Virus record (IMG/VR): IMGVR_UViG_3300003690_000109
Location: 1 to 37,349 of that record
DNA length: 37,349 nt
Source: a virus
Direction: 5' to 3' (one strand)
In this document: positions 5,635 through 12,281 of the stretch, one piece after another
How the letters are laid out: each line of letters starts with the position of its first letter
How positions within the stretch are numbered: the first letter of the stretch is position 1
Notes under the pieces: generated by a model
The model's input: only the letters and a program-made list of their open reading frames with translations
Databases searched by the model: none
Told to the model about the DNA's origin: nothing
Program-made: the position numbers and the translations under genes

Positions 5635-6458
5635 AAATGACAGATAAAAAGGTAATCCACACCCAGACCACAATCGACCAGGCCGACTTCATCCAGGCCG
5701 AGATCGATGCCGGCTCTCTCTTTGTCATCAACCACTCCGGTGGCAAAGACAGCCAGGCGATGTACGCCGTGATCACTTCCCTGGTGCCGGCAAACCAGAT
5801 CGTCGTCGTCCACGCCGATTTGCGTGTCGCCGATTGGGCCTATCTGAAAAGCCACATCAGGGAAAACACCGATCACGACCTGGCCGTCGTCGCCGCCAAA
5901 GACGCCGCCGGCAACGACAAAGATTTTCTGACGATGGTCGAAGCTCGCCATGAGAAGCTCGAGGGTTCCACCAGCCCCTGGCCGAGCCCGTCCGTCCGTC
6001 AATGCACCTCCGATCTCAAGCGCACTCCGATCGAGAGCTTCATCAAAGCCGAGCTCAAGCGCCGGGGCCTGGACCGCGCCATCAACTGCATGGGCATCCG
6101 CGCCGAGGAAAGCGCCAACCGCGCCAAGCTTGCCACCTGGAAGATCAACAAGCGGTTCAACACCAAGACGACTAACCGCCAGGTCATCGACTTCCTCCCG
6201 ATCTTCGACCTCACCGAAGACGAGGTCTGGAAGATCATCGAGGCCTCTGGTCAGCGCCGGCACTTCGCATATGACCTGGGCATGAGTCGGTTGAGCTGCT
6301 GCTTCTGCATCATGGGCTCCAAGGCCGACCTCAAAGTCGCCGCCAAGGCGAACCCAGAGCTCTATAAGAGATATGTCGAGCTCGAGAAGAAGACCGGCTT
6401 CACCATGATGATGAACGAGAAGACCCTCGAAGAGAACACCGGGATTGCCATCGACTAG
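5631..6458 (+). CDS. PAPS reductase / adenine nucleotide alpha-hydrolase family protein
   Basis: A 275-residue enzyme with the PP-loop SGGKDS at residues 36-41, which binds the phosphates of ATP or of an activated nucleotide. Further marks are VVVHADLR, CTSDLKRTP, CMGIRAEES, FLPIFDLTEDEVW and a cysteine cluster, SCCFCIMG. Such cysteines in related proteins hold an iron-sulfur cluster. Family members reduce PAPS in sulfur assimilation or, as DndC-like proteins, help replace a DNA phosphate oxygen with sulfur. Which applies here cannot be told; there are no dnd partner genes in the window. It starts by ATGA overlap and its TAG stop is the first pairing strand of a hammerhead ribozyme. Confidence 0.75.
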   Translation: MKMTDKKVIHTQTTIDQADFIQAEIDAGSLFVINHSGGKDSQAMYAVITSLVPANQIVVVHADLRVADWAYLKSHIRENTDHDLAVVAAKDAAGNDKDFLTMVEARHEKLEGSTSPWPSPSVRQCTSDLKRTPIESFIKAELKRRGLDRAINCMGIRAEESANRAKLATWKINKRFNTKTTNRQVIDFLPIFDLTEDEVWKIIEASGQRRHFAYDLGMSRLSCCFCIMGSKADLKVAAKANPELYKRYVELEKKTGFTMMMNEKTLEENTGIAID

Positions 6459-6509
6459 CCGAAACGGCCTTCGGGCCGTCAGCCGGGCGTCACCCGGCTC
6501 TGATGAGGC
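6458..6509 (+). ncRNA. Type II hammerhead ribozyme, copy 1
   Basis: A self-cleaving RNA read on the plus strand. Stem II 5' strand GCC 6458-6460; core GAAA 6461-6464; stem III CGGCC 6465-6469 / GGCCG 6474-6478 with TTCG loop; U 6479 pairs with the last core A; C 6480 is the residue before the cleavage bond; stem I AGCCGGG 6481-6487 / CCCGGCT 6493-6499 with loop CGTCA; core CTGATGA 6500-6506; stem II 3' strand GGC 6507-6509. All invariant hammerhead bases are present. Stem II is the open end, which defines type II. Predicted cleavage is 6480/6481, 22 bases after the stop codon of the PAPS-reductase-like gene. Confidence 0.9.
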
Positions 6510-6536
6510 AGACACCTTAAACGACTGGAGATCAAG

Positions 6537-6911
6537 ATGACCAAACCGACACTCAACCACCCACCCCTCGCCAGCTTCAGGATCATCGAGTATGGCCGGG
6601 GCATCACCGGCCTGAAGATGGGGGCCACCCTGCGCCAAAATGTCATCGACTTCTGGGGTGGAAACCACGGTCGCCACAGCATCGTCAACGACGGCAATCT
6701 GGACAGGATCAACGGCCACTGGATCGGCTACGTCAAGAACAGCCGGGCCAGTGCCTCACCCCTGAAGATCACCCGCTGGCTCCTGAACCGGGCCGAGCTG
6801 AAGACCGGCGTTGAATTGAGCAAGGACAAGGACCAGCCCGCCAATCCGTCCAACGCTCCCGACTACGATGCCCCCGAGGAGGGCGACACCGGAAGCTACG
6901 GAGCCATCTAG
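6537..6911 (+). CDS. Early protein of unknown function between two ribozymes
   Basis: A 124-residue soluble protein. It has a GGAG ribosome site about 7 bases before its ATG and is preceded and followed by hammerhead ribozymes. The N-terminal half is basic and Gly-rich (LKMGATLRQNVIDFWGGNHG), the middle has NGHWIGYVKNSR and KITRWLLNRAELK, and the last 30 residues are acidic and probably disordered (PDYDAPEEGDTGSY). No known motif or membrane segment. Cleavage of both flanking ribozymes would release its coding region as a separate mRNA, so its amount may be set apart from the rest of the operon. Confidence 0.7.
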   Translation: MTKPTLNHPPLASFRIIEYGRGITGLKMGATLRQNVIDFWGGNHGRHSIVNDGNLDRINGHWIGYVKNSRASASPLKITRWLLNRAELKTGVELSKDKDQPANPSNAPDYDAPEEGDTGSYGAI

Positions 6912-6960
6912 CCGAAACCCCTTCGGGGGTCCACCGGGCGTCACCCGGTGCTGATGAGGC
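6911..6960 (+). ncRNA. Type II hammerhead ribozyme, copy 2
   Basis: Same architecture as copy 1. Stem II 5' strand GCC 6911-6913; GAAA 6914-6917; stem III CCCC 6918-6921 / GGGG 6926-6929 with TTCG loop; U 6930; cleavage residue C 6931; stem I CACCGGG 6932-6938 / CCCGGTG 6944-6950 with the same CGTCA loop; CTGATGA 6951-6957; GGC 6958-6960. Relative to copy 1, the first two pairs of stem I change from A-U, G-C to C-G, A-U, and stem III changes from five mixed pairs to four C-G pairs, so pairing is kept while sequence differs. It again starts on the last base of a TAG stop codon. Confidence 0.9.
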
Positions 6961-7003
6961 AGACACCTTTTAGGAGCTCAAAAGAGCTGAAGGAAACCAA
7001 GAC

Positions 7004-7858
7004 ATGACCATCAATAAAATCGAGATCAAGAAGACCGACAAGATGACCAACGACAAATACGATCGCGACGTTTTCGTGGACGGCATTTTTCGCGGCGCCT
7101 TCACGGCGACCTGGGGCGTCAACTGGAGCTTCAAAGACCTGGGCGATGAGCTGGTCGTCAGTGATGGCACCAGTGAAGGTCGGATGTTTGAGGATCGCTT
7201 CGTCGGCCATACCTTCCAGGCCCGCAGCATCGCCGACATGGACTTCATTGTTCGCGCCGCCCTCCACCTCAACCGTCTCCCCGATGCCACCGGCGTCGCC
7301 GATCGCGCCGATTGTCGCGCTGCATGGGACGCCTACCAGGACGCCGAGAACGCCGAGTATCGTCGCGTCGCGCTGATCGAAGAGAACGCCGTGGAGCTGC
7401 TCGCTGCTCTCCAGGCTGCGGCCTCGATGATCGATGGCTATGCAGAGGGGTCTGCTCCCGTCGTGAAACAGGTGGAAGCCGTCATCGCGAAGGCGACCGG
7501 CGAGGTGAAGGTCGAAGACGACGACGACCAGGCTGTCTGGTGGGACGCCGACACCTTCGAGACTTGCAAGCACGGCCACCTGGAATGCTCCGACAAGGCC
7601 GGCGGTCGTTGCTCCGATGAAGAGGCCGGCGCCATCAACCGGCTGCGCGATGCCCAGCGCCCCGACGACAAGCTGCTCGATGAGCTCACGAGCTGGGGCT
7701 CGGTCGAGGAGATGGTGAGGAACCTCCGCCAGGCGAACAATCACTACCGCCCAACGTGCCGCATCGATCTCGATCCCAGGTACGCCCAGGTCGCCGACAT
7801 CTTCGATCGCGAGATGGAAGCCATCAACGACAGCCGCCGCGCATGGAGGGTGTCTTGA
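7004..7858 (+). CDS. Early protein of unknown function with a Cys/His cluster
   Basis: A 284-residue acidic protein following ribozyme copy 2. Residues 1-90 look beta-rich (DVFVDGIFRGAFTATWG, WSFKDLGDELVVS). The middle is a long Ala/Glu-rich helix region (AVELLAALQAAASMID). At about residues 188-208 there is C-K-H-G-H-x-x-C, followed by a further Cys (GGRCSDEE), a possible zinc site. The end is Asp/Arg-rich helix. A small hairpin (AGCTC, AAAA, GAGCT) lies in its leader at about 6974-6987, followed by GAAGGAAA as ribosome site. Function unknown. Confidence 0.65.
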   Translation: MTINKIEIKKTDKMTNDKYDRDVFVDGIFRGAFTATWGVNWSFKDLGDELVVSDGTSEGRMFEDRFVGHTFQARSIADMDFIVRAALHLNRLPDATGVADRADCRAAWDAYQDAENAEYRRVALIEENAVELLAALQAAASMIDGYAEGSAPVVKQVEAVIAKATGEVKVEDDDDQAVWWDADTFETCKHGHLECSDKAGGRCSDEEAGAINRLRDAQRPDDKLLDELTSWGSVEEMVRNLRQANNHYRPTCRIDLDPRYAQVADIFDREMEAINDSRRAWRVS

Positions 7859-8178
7859 CCAGCATCGTCACCCCCAACCAGCCGGCCTATTGGGAGCTGC
7901 GGCGCAAGACCGCTGGGCTCCCGATCCGCCCGATCGTCAAGGCGGCGTTCAAGGTCAACGAGCTGGTCTACCAGTTTGAGGACATCGATGTCCTCGATCA
8001 GAAGCTCGAGAGCGGCAGCATCGATGAGGTCAACGAGAAGTATGACGACGCCCATCTGATCGGCGAGGCGGAAAACCGGCTCGACATCGCGATGGATGAA
8101 TACAACCAGGAAGAGGAGTGCTGGCGGAAAGACGCCGCGCAACTCCGCCGCTTCCTAAAAAAATGGAGGGTAAAATAA
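7855..8178 (+). CDS. Early helical protein of unknown function
   Basis: About 107 residues, starting with TTG 7855, which overlaps the preceding stop (TTGA) and has GGAGGG five bases upstream. ATG 7843 in the same frame would add four residues but lacks a ribosome site. The product has a basic first third (YWELRRKTAGLPIRPIVK) and an acidic helical remainder (YQFEDIDVLDQKLESGS, EYNQEEECWRKDAAQL), ending in basic RRFLKKWRVK. No motif recognised. Confidence 0.6.
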   Translation: MTSIVTPNQPAYWELRRKTAGLPIRPIVKAAFKVNELVYQFEDIDVLDQKLESGSIDEVNEKYDDAHLIGEAENRLDIAMDEYNQEEECWRKDAAQLRRFLKKWRVK

Positions 8179-8450
8179 TGTACGGCAAGAAACGCATCGT
8201 CTTCAGACAGGACGGCCAGGTCATCTTCGCCGGCGGCAAGAGCTGGTCGCCGATGGGATGGCACGGCTGCGGTCGCATCCCAGGCACGACGATCGGCAAA
8301 CCGAACACCGTCCAGGCTCGGCTGCTCAAGGAGAGGTTCCGCTACACCAGGCCGACCGCCGATCATATGTTCCGCATCATCAAGGCCAACAACCAGGCCG
8401 AGCTCAAGGCGAAGATCGCCAAGGCCTACAAGCTGGAGATACAGGCATGA
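8178..8450 (+). CDS. Small basic early protein
   Basis: A 90-residue protein whose ATG shares a base with the previous TAA. GGAGGG lies about 9 bases upstream. It is basic and contains a compact Gly/Trp/Cys patch (GGKSWSPMGWHGCGRIPG), then a Lys/Arg-rich helix region ending ELKAKIAKAYKLEI. It may bind nucleic acid or a host protein. No family recognised. The neighbouring genes are of the same small, overlapping kind. Confidence 0.6.
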   Translation: MYGKKRIVFRQDGQVIFAGGKSWSPMGWHGCGRIPGTTIGKPNTVQARLLKERFRYTRPTADHMFRIIKANNQAELKAKIAKAYKLEIQA

Positions 8451-8671
8451 CCGATCGCATTTGTATCCACCTCATGGATGAGGCACCTCGCATCGGCAGC
8501 GGCATGAGGTTTGTCGATGTCATCTCTCGCGGCCCCAAGTGGGTCACGGTGAGGTGCAGTTCCTTCTTGCCGAAGGTGAAGGGCGATCGCAAGAAGCCCC
8601 AGCCCTACGCCGTCGTCAATCACAAGTTCCCTCGCGCCGTCTGGGCGCTGATCACAGGAGAGATCGCATGA
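8447..8671 (+). CDS. Small early protein of unknown function
   Basis: A 74-residue protein starting by ATGA overlap. It is probably a small beta fold: RICIHLMDEAP, MRFVDVISRGPKWVTVRCSS, then a basic loop KVKGDRKKPQP and AVWALITGEIA. No motif recognised. It is part of the row of short early genes typical of host-takeover or anti-defence functions, which is inference from position only. Confidence 0.55.
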   Translation: MTDRICIHLMDEAPRIGSGMRFVDVISRGPKWVTVRCSSFLPKVKGDRKKPQPYAVVNHKFPRAVWALITGEIA

Positions 8672-9114
8672 CCAACGTAACCAAACACACAAGAGCCGGC
8701 AAAAATGGCAAAGAGATTTTCTGCCCGAAGTGCGGCGGCAATCACATCGTCTACCACTTCGCCTGGTGCGCCGTCGAGTGCCAGACTTGCGAGGCGATGG
8801 TGGACAAAGAGGACTGGTATCTCGACGGCTGGAAGATCGAGGTCGATCAGAAGCTCAAGACAACGGACGACGATCTCCACTTCACCTTGCGCTTCAACCC
8901 CAGCGAAAACGATGAGCCGTTGATCGTCGTCGGGCGCGGCGACTTCCAGTGGCCGGCATACTGCCTGTCTAGCCTGGACGACGATGACTTCGATGGCTGG
9001 TGCGTGATGTCGCACCGCTACGACGGTTACGTCGCCGTCTCCGCCGAGGCTCACAAGGCCCTGGTCACTGAAGCTCACGCCGTCATCCTCAAGCACCTGG
9101 GAGAACAGACATGA
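8668..9114 (+). CDS. Early zinc-ribbon protein
   Basis: A 148-residue acidic protein with GGAGA just upstream and a 4-base overlap with its neighbour. An N-terminal zinc ribbon is visible: C-P-K-C-G-G at about residues 19-24 and C-Q-T-C at about 38-41. The rest is strand-rich and very acidic (KTTDDDLHFTLRFNPSEND, SSLDDDDFDGWCVM), then a helix (AHKALVTEAHAVILKHL). The acidic face may mimic DNA or contact RNA polymerase, as some early phage proteins do. This is speculation. Confidence 0.62.
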   Translation: MTNVTKHTRAGKNGKEIFCPKCGGNHIVYHFAWCAVECQTCEAMVDKEDWYLDGWKIEVDQKLKTTDDDLHFTLRFNPSENDEPLIVVGRGDFQWPAYCLSSLDDDDFDGWCVMSHRYDGYVAVSAEAHKALVTEAHAVILKHLGEQT

Positions 9115-9371
9115 CCAACTCACCTGGCTACAAGTTTTTCGACGCCGCCGGCAAATATCAGGGCTGCACCCATGACCATACGATCGCAGCCCAGGCCGTC
9201 GCCTACTACGGCAACGGCGCCACCATCAGGTGGCACGGTCACTCGAAGAAGAACACGATCTTCACCCAAGGCATCGATGGCGACGCCGCCGAAAATTATG
9301 ACCTGGTGCTCGACTGCCATCGCGCCTATCGAGATAAGTTTCTCGCAGCTCACAAGGAGATATACGGATGA
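9111..9371 (+). CDS. Small early protein of unknown function
   Basis: An 86-residue protein beginning by ATGA overlap and ending by overlap with the serine recombinase start. It is rich in His, Tyr and Gly (YQGCTHDHTIAAQAVAYYGN, IRWHGHSKKN) and probably a small mixed alpha/beta fold. No motif recognised. Confidence 0.55.
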   Translation: MTNSPGYKFFDAAGKYQGCTHDHTIAAQAVAYYGNGATIRWHGHSKKNTIFTQGIDGDAAENYDLVLDCHRAYRDKFLAAHKEIYG

Positions 9372-10027
9372 CCAACTTCATCGCGTATCAGCGGGTCAGC
9401 ACCCGCGAGCAAGGCAAGAGCGGCCTCGGCCTCGAGGCCCAGGCGGCAGCGATCGGTCGCTTCATCGAGGGCGCCGGCGGCGACCTGGTCGAGACGTTCA
9501 CCGACATCGAGAGCGGCGCCCACGACGACAGGCCGCAGCTCCTCGCGGCGATCGCCAGGTGCAAGGCCGAGGGCCTGACCCTGATCGCGTCGAAACAGGA
9601 TCGCCTCACCCGCGACGCAGCTCACGCCTTCCAGCTCAAGAAGATGGGCATCGAGATCGTCTGTGCTGACCGCCCAGGCGGAGACGACCTGATGTATGGC
9701 ATCGATGCCGTGCTCGGTCAGCGCGAACGCACGACGATCTCGGAGCGCACGATCGCAGCTCTCGCTGCGGCGAAGGCTCGAGGCGTGATCCTCGGATCGC
9801 GCAACATCAAGAAGGTCAGCCGAGCTGCCGCCGTCGCCAGAACGGCGAAAGCCCAGCGCCAGGCCAAGAAGGTATACCCGATCATCGAGCACATCCGATC
9901 GCTCGGGATCACGACACTGCGGGGGATCGCTTCCGAGCTCTCGCAGCGCAAAGGGGCAGACACGGCACGAGGTGGTGCCTGGTCAGCTCAACAAGTCAGC
10001 AACGTGATCGCACGATGCGAAGCATAG
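9368..10027 (+). CDS. Small serine recombinase (resolvase/invertase type)
   Basis: A 219-residue enzyme with the resolvase catalytic domain: YQRVSTREQ with nucleophile Ser11, FTDIESGAHDDRPQL, LTLIASKQDRLTRD with Arg79 and Arg82, and a long E helix ending near ISERTIAALAAAKARG. A short C-terminal part (VSRAAAVARTAKAQR, then GIASELSQRKG and WSAQQVSNVIARC) looks like a helix-turn-helix DNA reader. It is much shorter than large serine integrases (about 450-600), so inversion or resolution is more likely than phage integration. No attachment or inversion site was recognised nearby. The start overlaps the previous stop. Confidence 0.78.
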   Translation: MTNFIAYQRVSTREQGKSGLGLEAQAAAIGRFIEGAGGDLVETFTDIESGAHDDRPQLLAAIARCKAEGLTLIASKQDRLTRDAAHAFQLKKMGIEIVCADRPGGDDLMYGIDAVLGQRERTTISERTIAALAAAKARGVILGSRNIKKVSRAAAVARTAKAQRQAKKVYPIIEHIRSLGITTLRGIASELSQRKGADTARGGAWSAQQVSNVIARCEA

Positions 10028-10119
10028 TTGGCTTTATCATCGGATCGTTGGCGGTGGCAGTGTATGTCGCCGCCGCGATCCTTCTCATTTCTCTTATAGG
10101 AGTAGCATTCTATGGCTAA
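10015..10119 (+). CDS. 34-residue single-pass membrane peptide
   Basis: A short frame from ATG 10015, inside the end of the recombinase gene, to a TAA at 10117-10119 inside the start of the exonuclease gene. It reads MRSIVGFIIGSL followed by more hydrophobic residues to a Tyr-Gly end, one clear transmembrane helix. It fills exactly the gap of about 85 bases between the two neighbours, and it contains their ribosome site, AGGAG. Its own ribosome site is poor, so expression would depend on coupling. Confidence 0.45.
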   Translation: MRSIVGFIIGSLAVAVYVAAAILLISLIGVAFYG

Positions 10120-11122
10120 ATTCTCAAAGACCGGATACGAATCGGGAACGTCCGAACTCGGGGGCATCGTCAAGGTCAACGATGAATACCTTATCCCCTT
10201 CGGTAATACCCCCGGCGATATTCTTCAGCGGCATCGTGCCGCGCTCGACGGGATCGACCTCTTCCCATCCTCGCGGATCATGGAAGCCGGTAACCGCTTC
10301 GAGCCAGCCATCAGGGATTGGTTCGAGGACGATTTCCATTGCAAAGTGGCGACGGCGACAGAGGGGTTTAGATCAGAACACTGCAACCTAGTCGCCAGCC
10401 TCGACGGCATTATCTTCGATGGCATCAAGATCACCGACCACAAGGGCATCGTCCATAACCTCGAAGGCGACGGCGACATCGACTTCAAGGCCCCTACCTA
10501 CAAGCCAGACGATCCCGAGGGGCTGAACTACCAGCTTCAGCTTCAGGGTCATATGGAATGCACCGGCTTCGATTGGTCGATCCTCGCACAGTTGGATAGG
10601 GTATCGTGTAACTGGACGATCTCTGTTTTCCACCGGCACATCGGAATGATTAGGGCCATCTGCGAGGCCGTCGATGTCTTCTGGGACCACATGGAAAACG
10701 ATACGGACTATCCGCCCCTGACGACGACCGAGGCGAACAAGATCGTCGCCGGCAATCGCCGGCCCGACGTCCACGATCTGACCGAGGCCGGCGACGATAC
10801 CCTCGACAACAACGATCGCGACCAGCTCATCAACCTGGCCGAAGCCTACCAGGCAGCGAAAACCTCGGAAAAAAATGCCAAGGCCCAGAAGGAAGGAGCC
10901 CAGCTCGAGATCAACAAGGTCATGGGTGGCGTCGAGAAGCTCGAGCTGCCTGATCACAAGATCAACTGGACGACGACCGAAACCAAAGCCAAGCCAGCGA
11001 TGGTATCGATCCAGCTCAAGGAGCTGACGCCCGACCAGGTGGCGAAGGCTGCGAAGGTTACCGATGTTAAGCCGGCGAGCACCAGCCGCCGGTTCACCCT
11101 GACGGAGAAAAAAAATGACTGA
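10112..11122 (+). CDS. YqaJ-type recombination exonuclease
   Basis: A 336-residue nuclease that would resect double-stranded DNA ends for the annealing protein encoded next. The catalytic signs are in order: EAGNRFEPAIRDWF (Glu64), SLDGIIFDG (Asp98), DIDFKAP (Asp124-x-Lys126) and NYQLQLQGHME (Gln141-Gln145 region), the lambda-exonuclease/YqaJ pattern. The usual E-x-K is D-x-K here. The C-terminal 110 residues are a charged helix (EKNAKAQKEGAQLEIN) and a Thr/Lys-rich tail. AGGAG lies 9 bases upstream. Its stop overlaps the annealing gene by 8 bases, the normal exonuclease-annealase pair. Confidence 0.82.
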   Translation: MAKFSKTGYESGTSELGGIVKVNDEYLIPFGNTPGDILQRHRAALDGIDLFPSSRIMEAGNRFEPAIRDWFEDDFHCKVATATEGFRSEHCNLVASLDGIIFDGIKITDHKGIVHNLEGDGDIDFKAPTYKPDDPEGLNYQLQLQGHMECTGFDWSILAQLDRVSCNWTISVFHRHIGMIRAICEAVDVFWDHMENDTDYPPLTTTEANKIVAGNRRPDVHDLTEAGDDTLDNNDRDQLINLAEAYQAAKTSEKNAKAQKEGAQLEINKVMGGVEKLELPDHKINWTTTETKAKPAMVSIQLKELTPDQVAKAAKVTDVKPASTSRRFTLTEKKND

Positions 11123-12008
11123 CAAACAACTCGCCACCATCGAGGGCGCCGGCGCCGTCCTCGAGCAAGTGGTCATCCAAGGTGATCTGTCGAAGCTCGC
11201 GCCGGCGGATCGGGTGAGCTACTACAAACAGGTCTGCGAAAGCGTCGGCCTCAACCCGCTGACCAGGCCCTTCGACTATATCGAGCTCAACGGGAAGCTC
11301 ACCCTGTATGCAAAACGCGACGCCGCCGATCAGCTCCGCAAGATGCACGGCGTGTCGGTCAAGGTGCTCTCGAAGGAAACCATCGAGGGGCTGTACGTTG
11401 TCGAGGTCAGGGCCACCGATCGGACAGGCCGCATCGATGAGGACATGGGCGCCGTCAACATCGCCGGCTTGAGAGGAGAGGCCAAGGCCAACGCGATGGC
11501 AAAGGCCGTGACCAAAGCGAAGCGGCGGGTGACCCTCTCGATCTGCGGCCTGGGATGGCTGACCGATGCCGAGATCGACGCCATTCCCTCTGCTACCCCA
11601 CCAAAACATGATCTCGACGGTCTTTTCCCTGGAAACGGGGGGCCTGGTGAGGCGCCTGTGGCCGTTGATGGGGCCAAGACACCTGACGTACCCAAGGAAA
11701 AGAAGGCCGCTCCTGACGCACCACAGGGGCCGCTGCTTCACATCCCGTTCGACGATACCGTCGAGACGTACACGATGGACGACAAGAAGCAGTGGTTCGA
11801 AGAGTACCTCAAGCAGCTCAAGGCCCACGCCGATCGGGACGGCATCGCGTCCCGGCTGAAGATGACGCAGCTCAAGGCCCTCGAGGCCGCGAACAAGGAA
11901 GGCCTCGATGCTCTTCCACCGGCCGGCAAGAAGAAGCTCATCGATTGGAGGAAGAAGCTGAACAGGAAGCTAGGCGCCCAGGCCAAGAAGGAGAAGACTG
12001 ATGGATGA
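11115..12008 (+). CDS. RecT-like single-strand annealing protein
   Basis: A 297-residue protein that anneals complementary strands in phage recombination. Residues about 30-160 match the RecT/Bet-type core: YYKQVCESVGLNPLTRPF, IELNGKLTLYAKRDAADQL, RGEAKANAMAKAVTKAKRR and LSICGLGWLTDAEID. After a Pro/Lys-rich linker (about 175-215) there is a separate helical C-terminal part (DDKKQWFEEYLKQLKAHAD to DWRKKLNRKLG), longer than the minimal annealing domain. It follows the exonuclease directly, and its stop overlaps the LexA-like gene by 8 bases. Confidence 0.82.
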   Translation: MTDKQLATIEGAGAVLEQVVIQGDLSKLAPADRVSYYKQVCESVGLNPLTRPFDYIELNGKLTLYAKRDAADQLRKMHGVSVKVLSKETIEGLYVVEVRATDRTGRIDEDMGAVNIAGLRGEAKANAMAKAVTKAKRRVTLSICGLGWLTDAEIDAIPSATPPKHDLDGLFPGNGGPGEAPVAVDGAKTPDVPKEKKAAPDAPQGPLLHIPFDDTVETYTMDDKKQWFEEYLKQLKAHADRDGIASRLKMTQLKALEAANKEGLDALPPAGKKKLIDWRKKLNRKLGAQAKKEKTDG

Positions 12009-12225
12009 CAACACCAAGAAAGTCGGCCTCTCGCCTGGCATGAGCGAGACGCTGAAGATGATCAAGGCCTTCATCAAGAAGAACGGTTTCGCGCCAAGCC
12101 ATCGAGAGCTGGCAGAGAAGAAGGGAACGACGGTGTCGAACATCAATCGATACGTCAACAGCCTCGAGGAGCGAGGTTACATCCGACGACTGCGAGGTCA
12201 ATCTCGATCGATCTCGATCGTGTAG
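12001..12225 (+). CDS. LexA-type DNA-binding domain without protease domain
   Basis: A 74-residue winged helix matching the N-terminal domain of LexA: LSPGMSETLKMIKAFIKKN, FAPSHRELAEKKGTTVSNI and LEERGYIRRLRGQSRSISI. The self-cleaving Ser/Lys protease domain that normally follows is absent, since the gene stops at 12225 before the terminator. It may repress phage promoters, compete with host LexA at SOS boxes, or both. It is the last gene of the early operon and overlaps the annealing gene. Confidence 0.75.
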   Translation: MDDNTKKVGLSPGMSETLKMIKAFIKKNGFAPSHRELAEKKGTTVSNINRYVNSLEERGYIRRLRGQSRSISIV

Positions 12226-12253
12226 CCTCGCGCCCGCGAAACAGGGACGACCA

Positions 12254-12281
12254 GGCCCCGCTTCGGCGGGGCCTTTTCTTT
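12254..12281 (+). terminator. Rho-independent terminator of the early operon
   Basis: Stem GGCCCCGC 12254-12261 / GCGGGGCC 12266-12273 with loop TTCG, followed by TTTTCTTT at 12274-12281. It is a textbook intrinsic terminator for plus-strand transcripts, 29 bases after the last early gene. The stop of the last minus-strand gene (12280-12282) touches its T tract, so it separates two converging transcripts. It lacks a T run in the minus direction. Confidence 0.92.

Noticed and set aside
5625-6719. Long minus-strand frame of 364 codons opposite the PAPS-reductase-like gene
   Set aside because: It is the mirror of a gene with intact motifs and a ribozyme on the other strand; its translation is low in motif content and typical of GC-rich antisense frames.
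9368-10120. Integration module of a temperate phage
   Set aside because: The recombinase is too short for a large serine integrase and no attachment site or clear repressor-integrase layout was found.
10388-11176. Minus-strand frame of 262 codons opposite the exonuclease
   Set aside because: Antisense of the YqaJ gene; no ribosome site and no motif.
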